A DNA stretch of 64,000 bases from Numida meleagris (taxonomy: Eukaryota > Chordata > Aves > Galliformes > Numididae): positions 2,352,923-2,416,922 of the forward strand of contig NC_034422.1 in assembly GCF_002078875.1 (NCBI RefSeq), written 5' to 3'. Positions 35,001-46,800 of the stretch are shown here, one piece after another (position 1 is the stretch's first letter; the number at the start of each line of letters is the position of its first letter). Both the position numbers and the translations under genes were made by a program. The notes under the pieces were generated by a model. The model did not search any database. It was not told the DNA's origin and saw only the letters and a list, made by a program, of their open reading frames with translations.

Positions 35001-35938
35001 AAGGCTAAAGATCTCTCCATCATTTTAACCACAAGCCCTCGCATGTGGGAAGTTTCACAATGCCCATCAACAGTGTATTGTTTACATTTAACCTTAGCAT
35101 TTGCCCTTTCTTAAAATGGAGATAGGTTAGAAAGGAAAGATTTGGCTTACTCTGCACAGCATTTATCGACCTGAGGAGGCTATTATGATAGACTGCAAGT
35201 CCACAAGGTCACTTGCACTCCAACTCTAATTTCCATAAAGCGATAGATTTTGTGATCACAGCTGCTCTGTATAGGTGCATTTAGCCAACAGCTGCACTGA
35301 ACTACACAGCTCAGCTCTGCTGAAAGCAGAGTCCTTGTGAGAAATCTAAGCGTACTGCCTGCTCTGAACTACCATTTATCATTTTGCCTTGTAGAAACAC
35401 AAAGTGTTTGTGCATACAGAATTAAGGTAACTTCATGTTGAAAACCTATGAAGGAAAAGCCTCAGCCCAAGGATAGGTCTCCATGGCATCAGCCAGTACC
35501 AAGGCTGGTATATTGATTGCACCACAGTAGCCCAAGTGTTGCGAGGATCAAGTATGAACTGTATGCAGCTCACAGTAGCTCCAGTCCAAAGACTGCACTT
35601 TGCAGCTGATGTTACCGTTCCTTCTCTGATCTAGACTAGACTGGCAGCCTACAGCAAAATGTATTTGGGATGTCCTCATGGCATTGCTGTCACCTGGGGA
35701 AAAGCCCAGCCCTGTTGATATTCATCTTTCTTCCATATCATAGCAAGGGGGAAACAGTCTCTTTTCTGCTTCCCATGGACAGAGCCAGATAAGAATAGAT
35801 GTTGTGTCTGAGCCTTCTTACGGCCACACTCCAACAACCTCCACCAGTTATGCTCTGGAGGCAGAGCACCAAGCCTGGCTTGGCATCCAAACTCCAAGCC
35901 AAGTATTGCATTTCCCAGGCCTGGCTCCTGGACTTCAT
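32061..35938. other. Unique AT-rich sequence, no gene seen
   Basis: About 3.9 kb of single-copy DNA. Open frames are short. A perfect inverted repeat lies at 34594-34615. No exon, RNA gene or further repeat family is recognised. Confidence 0.55.
34594..34615. other. Perfect inverted repeat (9-bp arms, 4-nt loop)
   Basis: The left arm GATGACAAA and right arm TTTGTCATC are exact reverse complements separated by GTCA. It could form a small hairpin or be a symmetrical protein-binding site. The stem is too short for a microRNA precursor on its own. Confidence 0.7.
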
Positions 35939-36305
35939 GGAATCACAGAATTTTAAGGGTTGGGAGGGACCTCTAGAGATCATCGAGTCCAACTCCCCTG
36001 CTAAAGCAAGTTTCCTACAGTAGGTCACACAGGTCCATGTCCACATGGGTCTTGAATATCTCTGGATGAGAAGACTCCACAACCTCTCTGGGCAGCCTGT
36101 TCCAGTGCTCTGTCACTCTCACAGAAGGAAGTTATTTCTTTTGTTAGTATGGAACTTCCTGTGTTCCAATTTCTGCCCCTTGTTCTGTTGCTGCACACCA
36201 CTGAAAAGAGCCTGCTCCCTTGGCTTCTGATCATTAGATATTTATAAACAGTTATGAGATCCCCTCTCAGCCTTCTCTTCTCCAGACCGAAGAGACCTGT
36301 GGTAT
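35939..36305 (-). mobile_element. CR1 LINE 3' fragment (minus strand)
   Basis: On the minus strand this reads as the last 360 bp or so of a CR1 LINE. It shows GGAGAAGAGAAGGCTGAG, 'GGGGATCTCATAACTGTTTA' and CACTGGAACAGGCTGCCC. These are followed by the GTGGAGTCTTCTCATCC block, 'ATGATCTCTAGAGGTCCCTC' and a terminal ATTCTGTGATTCC. The 3' end lies at 35939. The upstream limit near 36305 is approximate because the sequence beyond it diverges. It belongs to a different CR1 subfamily from the 25.9 kb copy, judged by the central block. Confidence 0.95.
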
Positions 36306-39300
36306 TTTGTGCTGCTCAAGCCATTTTCATCAGCACAGCTTCCAAGTGTAGGAACACAGTAATCCAGGTGCAGTTGCAGCAAGGAAAATGCTGATTAGAC
36401 TCTTAACACATCACAGCCATTGCCTTCTTCCTTTTAATAACGATACCAACCGGTATTACAATAGTTAACAAGTTAACAAAGAAAAGATCCGGCCACAGTC
36501 CTATTCTGGTAAGATGCTGTAACTCTCTTGGCACCTAGGAGTGTCCATCTTTAACACTTGTATGTCTGCTATCCACTCTAAAACTGCTATGGCAGACGTT
36601 TGGTGCCAACATTCCTCTTCACGTGACAGCCCGTGAGTGCAGAACTGGCCTCTATTTCCACACCAGGAATGGGCTTGCATGCCCAGAAACATATTTTTCT
36701 TTCTTTCTTATACTGATAGCTGTGGGTCTAGCAAGGATATTAGCCCCAACTAACAGCACTGCCAAGATTTTCTGAGATCTGGTTTCTTAGATAAATCTCC
36801 ATCCCTGAAAGGTTAAGGCACTGACAGGATGAAATAGTAGCTTATATCACAGTTGCTTTTCACATTAAAATACCGTATGTTACATTGTACAGAATACTTG
36901 TACAAAATACTGTAAAGCTAGACTGAATTTTCCCGAAAATCTCAGGAACCAGAATACTGCTGTGGAGCACTTTTTCTGCATGGAAATATTTTAAAGTTTC
37001 TGGTCACAAGACCTTTTAAAAAACATCAACTATCCTCAGAGAAAATACACTTTTTTTTTCTTTTTTTTTTTTTTTTTCTAACTTGATTGGTTCCTTCCAA
37101 GATCCTGCTGAGTCTGCTTGGCTCACAGCCAAGGGATGCATTTTGCCTCTCAATCTGTATCAAGTAAAGTATGACCATATTCAGGTTGATAGGGATAGGC
37201 TGGTGGAAGAACATACTACTAAATGAGCTCATTTCCTTAGCAACAATCCCTTTTTCTGCAGCACTTCTAAAACTGGTTTTCAGTATTGCTCCATGCTGAC
37301 CCACGCTGTCTCTTGACCTTATGTGCTGACACAGCTCTGGTCTACTAAGCGTCAAATTCAGGTGGTGTAAATTGCTCTGAAGCTCACCTTTCCCATGGCC
37401 TAAACTTAAACTATCAGTGCTTCGTGTTGCTGGTGAGATCACTATGCAGACAGACCTGTGGTATTTAATGCGGATGAGCCTTGCCCCAGAGGGCACCTGG
37501 ACATTGCAGTACTGCATTTGTTATTTAACCAGTGACATCCTTAATTAAGGCCAAGTGAAATCTTAATCCTGAGCACATCTGTTTTTCAGAAGAAGACAAT
37601 TATTGCCATGCACTGTATCTGAACAGGACACAACATTTTCTGTTCTTAAAACAAAATCCTTCGTAGGAACAAAGATAGATTCAGTTTGGGGTCTGAGATT
37701 TGCACACAATTATCTTGACAGCAAGTCTACACCTGATCCATTCACACAAGCCTGAGTGACTGGTAATCACTACAGTTTAAAAAATTGGGAAATAGATGTT
37801 CTAAAGCCATAGCCATCATCTCCCCATTTGCTAGGATAATATGTAGCCTGGTGCTGAAAGCCTACCAGCAAAGCATGCTTTTTATGATTTCGGGGAAACT
37901 GCTAATGCGCAGAAAGTCTAACATGCATCCAGAGGGTTGCTGGAGAAAGCACAACACCGAAAAAAGCAGAACAACAGAAGGAACGGCACTGCCACCGTGC
38001 AGCAAGTCTTTCATTGACATCCAGGAGCCGCTCTAAAACAGGTGTTCTGCTGGGCTTCCTCACTGGATATGCAACTCACTAATTATCGGATTTGTCTCAG
38101 GACTACTGGTACTAATTAACACAGCAGTGTAATTAACTAGCATTTCAAATTCCACTGAACAGCTTTTATGCAGATATTTTTGCTATGCGCAATGGAGGGA
38201 TTTTTTTGGATTTGGATTTTATATTTGTTTTGCTCCGAACTAGCAGCAAGGCCAATAGTCTTGAGATGAGTAGAACTGATCTCTTTAGATTAAGTATCTT
38301 TTTGTATTTTTGTATTTTTTTTAACTAACATTGTTTATACCAAACTCAAGCACATACACTTCCCTATCTTATTTTTTGTTCTCAAAACACAATGTTTCTT
38401 CACATGACAGTAATCAATTCCTTAAGTGTTGCTTGCTATAGATCTTGCTATCTCTAGCCTATGAGCAGTTTGGGCTTAACAGAGGAGTCACCCTGCCACA
38501 ACCTTTGGAGACTGAGATATCTGCAGTTCCCCCAGCACAAAAGCTAAACTCACGTTGAAAATGGATCACATTTGTATTCTCCAGTTTAGCTCAACTACTC
38601 AACTATCATTTCTTCAGGGACATGCATGTTCCTTTCACTGTGTTGAGGGTGTTTCAAGGACAAACTGGATGTTTGATCTGGCCCTGCAAGAGGTCAGTGC
38701 CAAGCGTAGCTCCTAGATATTTCAGGAGTCTGAAATATTCACAGCAAAGTACAGATTATCACCTGTTCAGGCACCAGCCATGTATAGCTGTCATCAGACC
38801 ACTGCTAACAGTTCACATTAAGCCCTTTCCCTCCCACATATTCTAAATGGATATTTAGCTTCCCAGTCACCATTTTTTGCCCCTCAAGCATTTGAAATTC
38901 TGGTCTTCTCTGCTGAGAGGTGGTCATGGGATAGTGCAGGGCACCCTGCATCTCCTAGAACCTCTATTGAGACAACTATTCAAAGATGGAAAATCTAATT
39001 CCCTCTGGAATATTCTTAAGTTGCTCCCTGGACCATATTAATTTCACTCACATGGGAAAGAAATGTCCAATTTTATTTTTGCTAAAGCAACGATTTTTAG
39101 TAGACATGACTGAAAAAGACAACTAGCTGCTCTAACTAAGAAATAAACTCATCTGTGAAATGCATAGATGCCACAAATGCTATGTGCCTTTAAATAATCC
39201 ACTTTCCAAACTGATACTCCTCTACATCTCTATGCAGGTTTACCACAATCCCTAGCCCTACAATCTATTATTAAGGTGCCCTGGTAGCTAGCTGTACTTT

Positions 39301-42300
39301 GCACTGCTTAAATAATTTAAATGGAAGCAAGTAGGACGTTACACAAACGTACAGTACACAGGCTTAGAGCACACAGGGCTTTAAACAATTTCAGTGCAGT
39401 TCAGTCCTTCAGTATTTCACCAGCCCCAGACAGCCCTTCATTGCCCTTCCAGCAAGACTTCACTGGGAATCTGGTGTCCTATACGATTTTATGGAGCAGC
39501 AGGAGTAGGAGCTGGGGTTGAAAAAGTGCATTACATTCAGATCAGATGAAATCTTGGCCAACTCCAAGGTAAAAGTCAAAGAAAACCTCTCACTCTACCT
39601 ATGGGCTGTTCTGGAAGATCTGCTCTACTGAATGATTTAGCAGCTGAAGGCAATAGGAGCTACAGGTGCTCAGCCTGTCTGAAACATCAGGCCTAATGAG
39701 GCAGGCATGGCAGTGAGAGCAGAACTGCCAACTAGCACAAGTAGAGCTAAATCGTGATGCTGTTATTGACTCGACTGGCCTCAAGATAAACAGAAGTTAA
39801 CCCATATGTTAACCCTTGCTGTTTTTTACATGTACTAGCACTGTCCTCATTGGTTGTACAATTAAGAGGACTTTACTCAACCTAACAGATTATAATCTAA
39901 ATGCATCTAAACAAGTAGAAAATGTAGAAAGGAAGCTCTTTGTGCCCTTATGAGTGCCAGGGGTCCAGACATGAAACCTCGTTGTACTTGTCCAGGTCTC
40001 CCTGTTTCTTGTACACAACCACACTGAGAAATGCCAGCTCCTGATAAGCTGCAGCTGTTGAACACCAGCAGTTTGTTCACTGAATGCACAATAAGCTATG
40101 TACTTTTAAACTTGCACAAGAATTATTTATTGCAGGTCCTGTGTCCCTCTGAAAGCTGTTTTTTTAATCTCCTGTTGCACATCCATGCATCACTGCATTT
40201 GTTTTCCATAGTCTTTGTATGGAAGAAAGAAGGACTTGGCAATTATCCTGCTGATTATACCTACAGCTGGTGAAAATTAGGGAAAGCCAGATGGTGTCTC
40301 ACCAATTGTTCTGCAGCTGGCCGCAGTGAAGGCAGCTGGGGGAGACAAAAGCTCCCACCATGCTTGTCACAGAACAGCACAAAAAGGAAATGCATCTCCT
40401 CCAATTTGTTTTTAAAAAAATAGAAATTGTTTTGTGTGATTACCACAGGAAAAAAAATAACCCTGAAAGTTCAGTTGCTTTGTGAAATCAGGGTAACAAA
40501 ACATAGATTCACTTGAGTAAATCCCTAGGCACAGCAGCCATGTCCTTTAGCTGTAGATATGGTAGCCATGTGTGTTCCAAGTGATGCTTCACATTTTAGT
40601 TCTGGAAGACTGATTTCCTCTCATCCTCTGAAATGCTAAGATCTTCCTCTTGCAAGGCAACACTGTTGAGAACAGATGCAGCTCTAAGGCTCAGAAGCTA
40701 ATCTATATATATATTTTAAGCAAACACATGATGGCTGGCAACCATTCATTACACAAAAAAATGAGATTAAATCAGGCTACAATGGAGCAGTGCTCTACTG
40801 AAATGCTTATCTGAAGGCTTGGCCTTTGATTTCTCTTTACATGACACAAGCAGACCTGTCTTTGAATGTTACAGGCACCCTGAGCTTCAGTCAGCCACCC
40901 TCCTACCTGAGCTAACCCAAAAAAGGAATCTGTATCTAAAGCTGTCCGTAGCTGTGAAGCACCAGCTGACTGAGGTGGGAACTGACATTTTCATGATTTT
41001 ACAGAAGATGATTTAGAAAGGCAATTCCTTGAAGGGAATTGACTTGTCTCTCGACACCTTTAGTTTCAATGTATCCAAGGGCTCTTCAGCTGCCAAATCC
41101 ATTCCAGGAGCACTTTCCATTATGTCTCTCAAGCCAGTCCTGTTTTTTACCTTTGCAACCCTAACCTGATAGTTCCACAGCCCTTGATAGACTGAAACTA
41201 TTTTTCGAGTGCTGTGATGCTGGCAAGCACTTTAAATTTTCCACAACAGTTGTGCACATCTTACTATTTTTTCTTCCTCACTACAGCAGGTTCTCTTACG
41301 CTACTCATGAACACTCAGGAGCATTTACACACCTGCTGGACCTTCATTGAGCTCAGTAGGTCAAATAATTGGTTGGGGTGCATTACGAAAAGAAGAAAAA
41401 AATGATAATTTCTGTCTGCAGCAGGATAAAAGCCACCAGCATCTTTACTTCATGACAACAAAACACTGAGTGATGCCTCTTGTTTCTGTCAGAAGTCGCA
41501 AAAGATTGCAAATGAAGCTGAAATGCTCATTCTCTTGAGACGGAAAAACAGAACAATCTCCAGAGATGTGGTGACAAACAAGCACAGTTCGTCCGTCACT
41601 CCACGTGGTCAGGCCTTTTGCTCTCTTCTGACAGTCCATCTTTCCAAAGTACTGATTTTCTTGCAGCCAAGTACCATGCAGTGCTGCTTCAGAGCATCAA
41701 AACAGCTTCTGCATTTCATCCTGGAGGCTTCCTCACTTCAGTGACAAGGAAGGGATTCTTATGCATGTGGATTAGCTGGCTCCACTCTGTACAGCCAGCC
41801 AGCATGAGTCTGAGGCTGTCGTGACATCCAGAGCTCGTGATGGGTTACGCATCAGCTTTCCATCAGGGGGAATCTCACTGCTTATGCATCTGACCCCAGA
41901 AAGAGAGAGCAAATGCAATATGTTTGAAAAAGACAAATGTGATCATTGAAGGCAGAAAAATTTATCCAGTATTTTAGGACAATACAGGACCACACATTTG
42001 TCTCTGTTCACTTAATAAAAGTGAATATGTAATGTGCTGAGTGTTTTCCCAGAGTATCGAGTTTGTAACAGTATGGATTTAACTGGGTGAGGAAGAAGAG
42101 AAATAGGTCAAACACTCTGGTGCTTCAACAATATTATGATGTTTATTTTTTAATTAATATTGCTGATTCATACACCTGTGTAATAAGCCAGCAAGGACAA
42201 AGATATAGTCCCATGAACTTTTTGCTGTAAGCTTATCATTCTTAAAGGCAGATTCCACTGATGCTCAAGCCAGAAAAATGGAGAGAGTTAAAAATAGAAA

Positions 42301-43690
42301 GACTTCATGCCGGAAAGATAAAACACTGTAAACTCATGTCTGTGCAGACTCAGATGGTAATTCACTTGCTTAATCTAGAAACATTTTTCAGACATTAAAG
42401 TGGAATAATGTGTCTGTGTGGGTACAAGATAACAGTAAGACTGAAGTGATGGATAAGTTGAAGTGTTAAGATACTATATTAAGAACATATATGTTTATGA
42501 TCAAAACTGAAAAGGGTTCCAAAACTTTTGAAAAAATTCAAGACTATGTTTTGGCTGTGTTTGATAGATTTTAGTAGGAATGTTTATTGAGTGGAAGGGG
42601 GAATAACCCTACTTTTTAACCAGCTAAGGACTGAAACACTGTGTGGAGCCCACATGGCTTCTCCCTATGTTATGTAACCAGGGCAGCCAGCATGTCTGTG
42701 TGCAGCTAATAGCTTAACTACATAGTGTTGGCTGTTGCAGGCTTTAGCAACTCCTCTCATCACACACTGGAAAGGTAGGTACATAAATATAGTGCATATG
42801 TAGTAAGATTTTCATATGCAGTCAGATAGACAACTTGTAAAACTAAAGTACCAGAAAGTACACCCAGAATACACTGGTACTGGAAGAACATTCCTTTTTC
42901 TCCGGGCTCTGCTTTCATTGTGCAGCAACCACATCCCCAGAGCACTCAGCCCACAACACACCATGCCGTGTCAACCAGCTCCTCATCTACTGCAAACTGG
43001 CACTGCTCCAGTGACTTAATCAGAATTTCGCTAATTAACACCAGCACAGGACTGATGGCTTTGTGCCTGAGGAGAAGCAAGCATTTTTCCTGCCTGCTGG
43101 CCTGTGAAAACCTTTTGTTAGCACGGGATGATCTTTTCTGTTGTGGTGGAAAAACAGTTGTGCATTGTGTTTCTGGAAAGAATTTCAGTGACTGCTTGCT
43201 GTGCCACCAAGGCAGGCTTCAGCAGGCTGTGGTCCCAATAAGACCCACTGATGTCAAACGATGCTGTGACCACACAGGTCAACTGGAAAAGCATGCTTCT
43301 GATACATGGCAAACGAGCTCTCCTCACGCTGAGCCAAGCAGTCTCCCCATTGCAGTGAAAACCCAGCGTATGTGCGAAGTAATGAACAGCTACTGTTTTG
43401 CTCTGGAAACCAAATGAACAGAAATGGAGCTGGAGAACGTTAGTGCCAAGAGACAATGGACCAGTTCTACCTGGGAACAAAGCGCAGCACATCCCTGCTC
43501 CCTCTGCACCCAGGTCTCCTTACACACAGAATCCTGCAGAAGATAACTATTTCCTACCAACCTGGTGGTGTTTAATAGTGAAATTTGTGATAAAGAGCAT
43601 CTATATAGTCCAACAGAGATGGAATCCACCTGCACTACACACAGACTCTGCCTTCAAAAGCAAAACACACAAATTCCTGCAATGACAGAC
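36306..43690. other. Unique AT-rich sequence, no gene seen
   Basis: About 7.4 kb of single-copy DNA. Two open frames above 160 codons (37026-37517 minus; 42920-43417 plus) have random-looking composition and match nothing known. A T9-C-T17 tract lies at 37051-37077. No RNA gene or transposon is recognised. Confidence 0.5.
37051..37077 (+). repeat. Poly-T tract (T9 C T17)
   Basis: A near-uninterrupted T homopolymer. It supplies the lysine-rich tail of an overlapping minus-strand open frame, which argues that the frame is not real. Confidence 0.9.
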
Positions 43691-43697
43691 AGAGTCC

Positions 43698-43765
43698 AGA
43701 TTAAGTGATGTGACCAAGGTTATGCAGACAGCCAAAGGGTGCTGAAAATTTCTATTCCAGTTCCC
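43698..43765 (-). mobile_element. Possible MIR-type SINE core fragment
   Basis: ATTAAGTGATGTGACCAAGG followed by TTATGCAGACAGCC closely parallels the anti-sense MIR core (GTTAAGTGACTTGCCCAAGG then TCACACAGC). It is followed by a weaker match. Only about 70 bp are recognisable, so chance or another CORE-SINE is possible. Confidence 0.4.
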
Positions 43766-43800
43766 TTTGTTTCCTACTCTGGTAAACTCTAAATGCAATC

Positions 43801-46800
43801 TCAGGAGGAGGCAGATGAAAGAAACAGTCAGTGCTGCCAGGGACATTAGGCTTAATCAGAATCACACTGATTTGTATTGATATGAATGATAGCATATAGG
43901 AAAACTCATAAATTTTATTGAGTGAGAGCTTCATTAGATATAAAGAAACTAGACAGTAATGGGCATGGAGCTAATGGTATGAAAGCAGTATGGAGTTGTA
44001 AAATTGCAGACTGATTTTTCTCCAGTAAAAGATGACAGCAAGTGATAAAGGCATTTCTACTAATTGATTAAAGGTGTTTGATCCCATCCCTGCTTTTAGA
44101 TGGGACTCAAGCTTGTAGTTGCAGCTATACTGGTGTTAAAAACTGAGGCAGTGGTAAAAATAGGCAGCGCAATTCTTTTAGTTGACTCGAAAATACAGTA
44201 TTGCTATTCTCATCCTCAGTTGCTGTTTCTTTCAGTGTTGCCAAATGTTACAGACACTCTAGAAACAAAGCTCAGTAGTTAATGTGGTACAATTTATAGT
44301 AGGAGCTTCACCCATATAAAATAAGGCTGTGCCACAAGCCTAAGTTGCATGGATTTCTTACGGAAGATGCAGAGGCTGCATTGACTTCCAAGCTGTAACT
44401 CAGTGGAAGAGCTGGAGCAACAAGCATATTTTATTATTAGAGGTTGCAGGCTTGTTTATTTATCCATACTGTGCATCAGGTGGGAGCTAGAAAGCAGATG
44501 CAACCTTTCTCTCAGGCTCATACACATGAGCCACTACAGGTCTGAGCAGCACCACCTCTTTACCACACACTGCCCACAGCCCCTCCTTAATTAGCAAAAC
44601 ACCAAGATGCCTATCAGCACACATGATCAGTCCCACCTAGTTAAGATGCTGCCAATGCTCTCCTGGGAGGTATTTCCCTAGGATGCTGAGTGAGCCAGTG
44701 AAGGGCTTCTCCAACCAGCCACTTGTGGGACTTGTACCCTTAACATGGCTGCAGGATGAGCCTCTCTGACCCTGCAGAGCCCTTCTGCTAGAAGCAATCT
44801 ACTGCTGAGATGCAGCCTTTTGGTACCTGGGGAAAGCAAGGGCTTTTGCTGGAAAAGGTGATTTCCTATCCCCCCACTCCCCCCCCAATATTTGTGCTCA
44901 CAAGTTTCTTTCAAATTTCAGTCTAATGGCCTTTATCGAGACAGGGGCATGCATGTCTTTTATTTTATTTGGGGAAATCAGCTTGTCACTTCATTAGACC
45001 ATTTACAGCTGAGTGACAGGGAATTCAATTTTCTTCCTTTCTTTGATGCCATTGAAGAATTCTTCTTCTATCTTTTGTGTCAAACCGTCACGTTGCAGTG
45101 ATGCTTGTGAGGCAGAGATACTGTGGCACAACTCCTCAGCTCAGTACTAATAAGCTTTCTCACTTTAGTCTGGTGTCACTCACAATCTTGCCTTCTAGGC
45201 TATAAAATCTTTGATTTATTTGTTGCTTGAACAGCTTAGTGATTTGAGATGGCTTCCTAAAGTTTCTTCCTGGAAGGGTCAAGAACACGGGCACAACACT
45301 GGAGGGGTTAAAGGCCTTTCACTGTGTGATAGTGAGATTTTTGTTGCTCCTAACCTGGCTGCTGAGTTGGGTCTAATTTCTCAAATGATTATATACTGGA
45401 AAGCTGCAGCTATGGAGTAATGTACTTGAGTAAGCAAGGCAGCACTTGCCCTAGAAGTAGCAATTTCTCCATTACTTCTAAGGAGGAAGGAAGTATTTAA
45501 TTGTACAAATTTTATGAAGAAACTAGGATCTGATGTCCTTACAAGAATACCAGAAACTAAATTTGCAGGAGTGGGAGGGTTGCCTGTGCTTAGATCAGAT
45601 TGCTTGGGAAGAAGAACATAACTGAATTGATTGCTACTTGGTTCATAAATGGCTTCTTAAAGACAAACAGCATTGAAGCAACATCCAAGGAGAGGGGAGG
45701 AGTAAGCGTGCATTGTATATACTGGAACCATGTGGTCTGAAGAGGGTCAGTTTTCTTAGTGTGGCTCTTTAGATAACAAGAAGCCAGTTGTCTATGATGT
45801 TGTAATGTCATTGTCAAGTGTGAGAGCCAACTGAACAGAAAGAGGCAAAAACATATCATCAGTATTTAAAGCTGTTTAACTTCCAAACGTTTAGCTGTCC
45901 TTGAATCAGTGGCATGTGGCTGAGAATGGTTATTGACAGCAGAATGTGTCTAAACAAAATCTCTGCTGTCTGTGTTATAAACCAAACAGAAACCCGATGT
46001 TTGATCTCAATAGTCTGAAACAGGAAGAAGCTGCAAATATGTCAGAAGCTTTATTTTTCTTTCTAAGTACTGTCTTAAGCACTTGATTCTAGAGGCTTCT
46101 ATAAAACAGCAAAACTTTCGAGGAATTTAGATTCTCTTGCTTATCCTGGGAGAAGTGGGTGGTGAAACACTTGAAACACTGGCACATTGGGAACTTAGAA
46201 ATTTGCTCCATATCCATTGGTTTTGAGGAACATCAAGCTCATATTCCATGGTGTGAAGTTTCAGTGCTTACCAGTTTGCACAGATTGCCTTCACTGCCTC
46301 TCAGCCAGGCTCCTTCCCTCCCCATCCCCATTTAAACCAGTGCTGGAAGAGGAATGTTTTAGTTCTATTATTTTTCTTACACCATCATCCAATGATCCAT
46401 CATTCCCTTTATCTATGAGATGAATGAACCAGTCTTCACTCTGGATACCTACCTTTGAAATCCCAGAAACTGAATGAAGAAAAGAGTAAAACAGTCCATT
46501 GGAAAACTTATGTTCTGCAACTTTGTATTGCCACTACATAGCAATTTTCTGCTTCTGTTCTCTAGCTGACCTATGCCTATAATAGAAAACTTTCTACTAG
46601 ATTTCTCATAGTCAAAAGTTGCCTTATCGTCACAGAACAAGAAAATCGGTTCATTACTCAAAGAAAGACAAGGAGGTGTCATCCCATGCTAGGATTTTGT
46701 GAGTGTTTTGTTTTGTGTTTGTAAGTGGCCACTTACTGAATGGAAAATTACAGAGAAAAAAAAAAAGAATGCACAGCAGCTTTTCCTATTACAATTTTGT

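Noticed and set aside
37026..37517. 163-codon minus-strand open frame
   Set aside because: Its C-terminal part is lysine-rich only because it reads through a poly-T tract. The rest looks random.
42920..43417. 165-codon plus-strand open frame
   Set aside because: No start context, no domain, and length within chance expectation.
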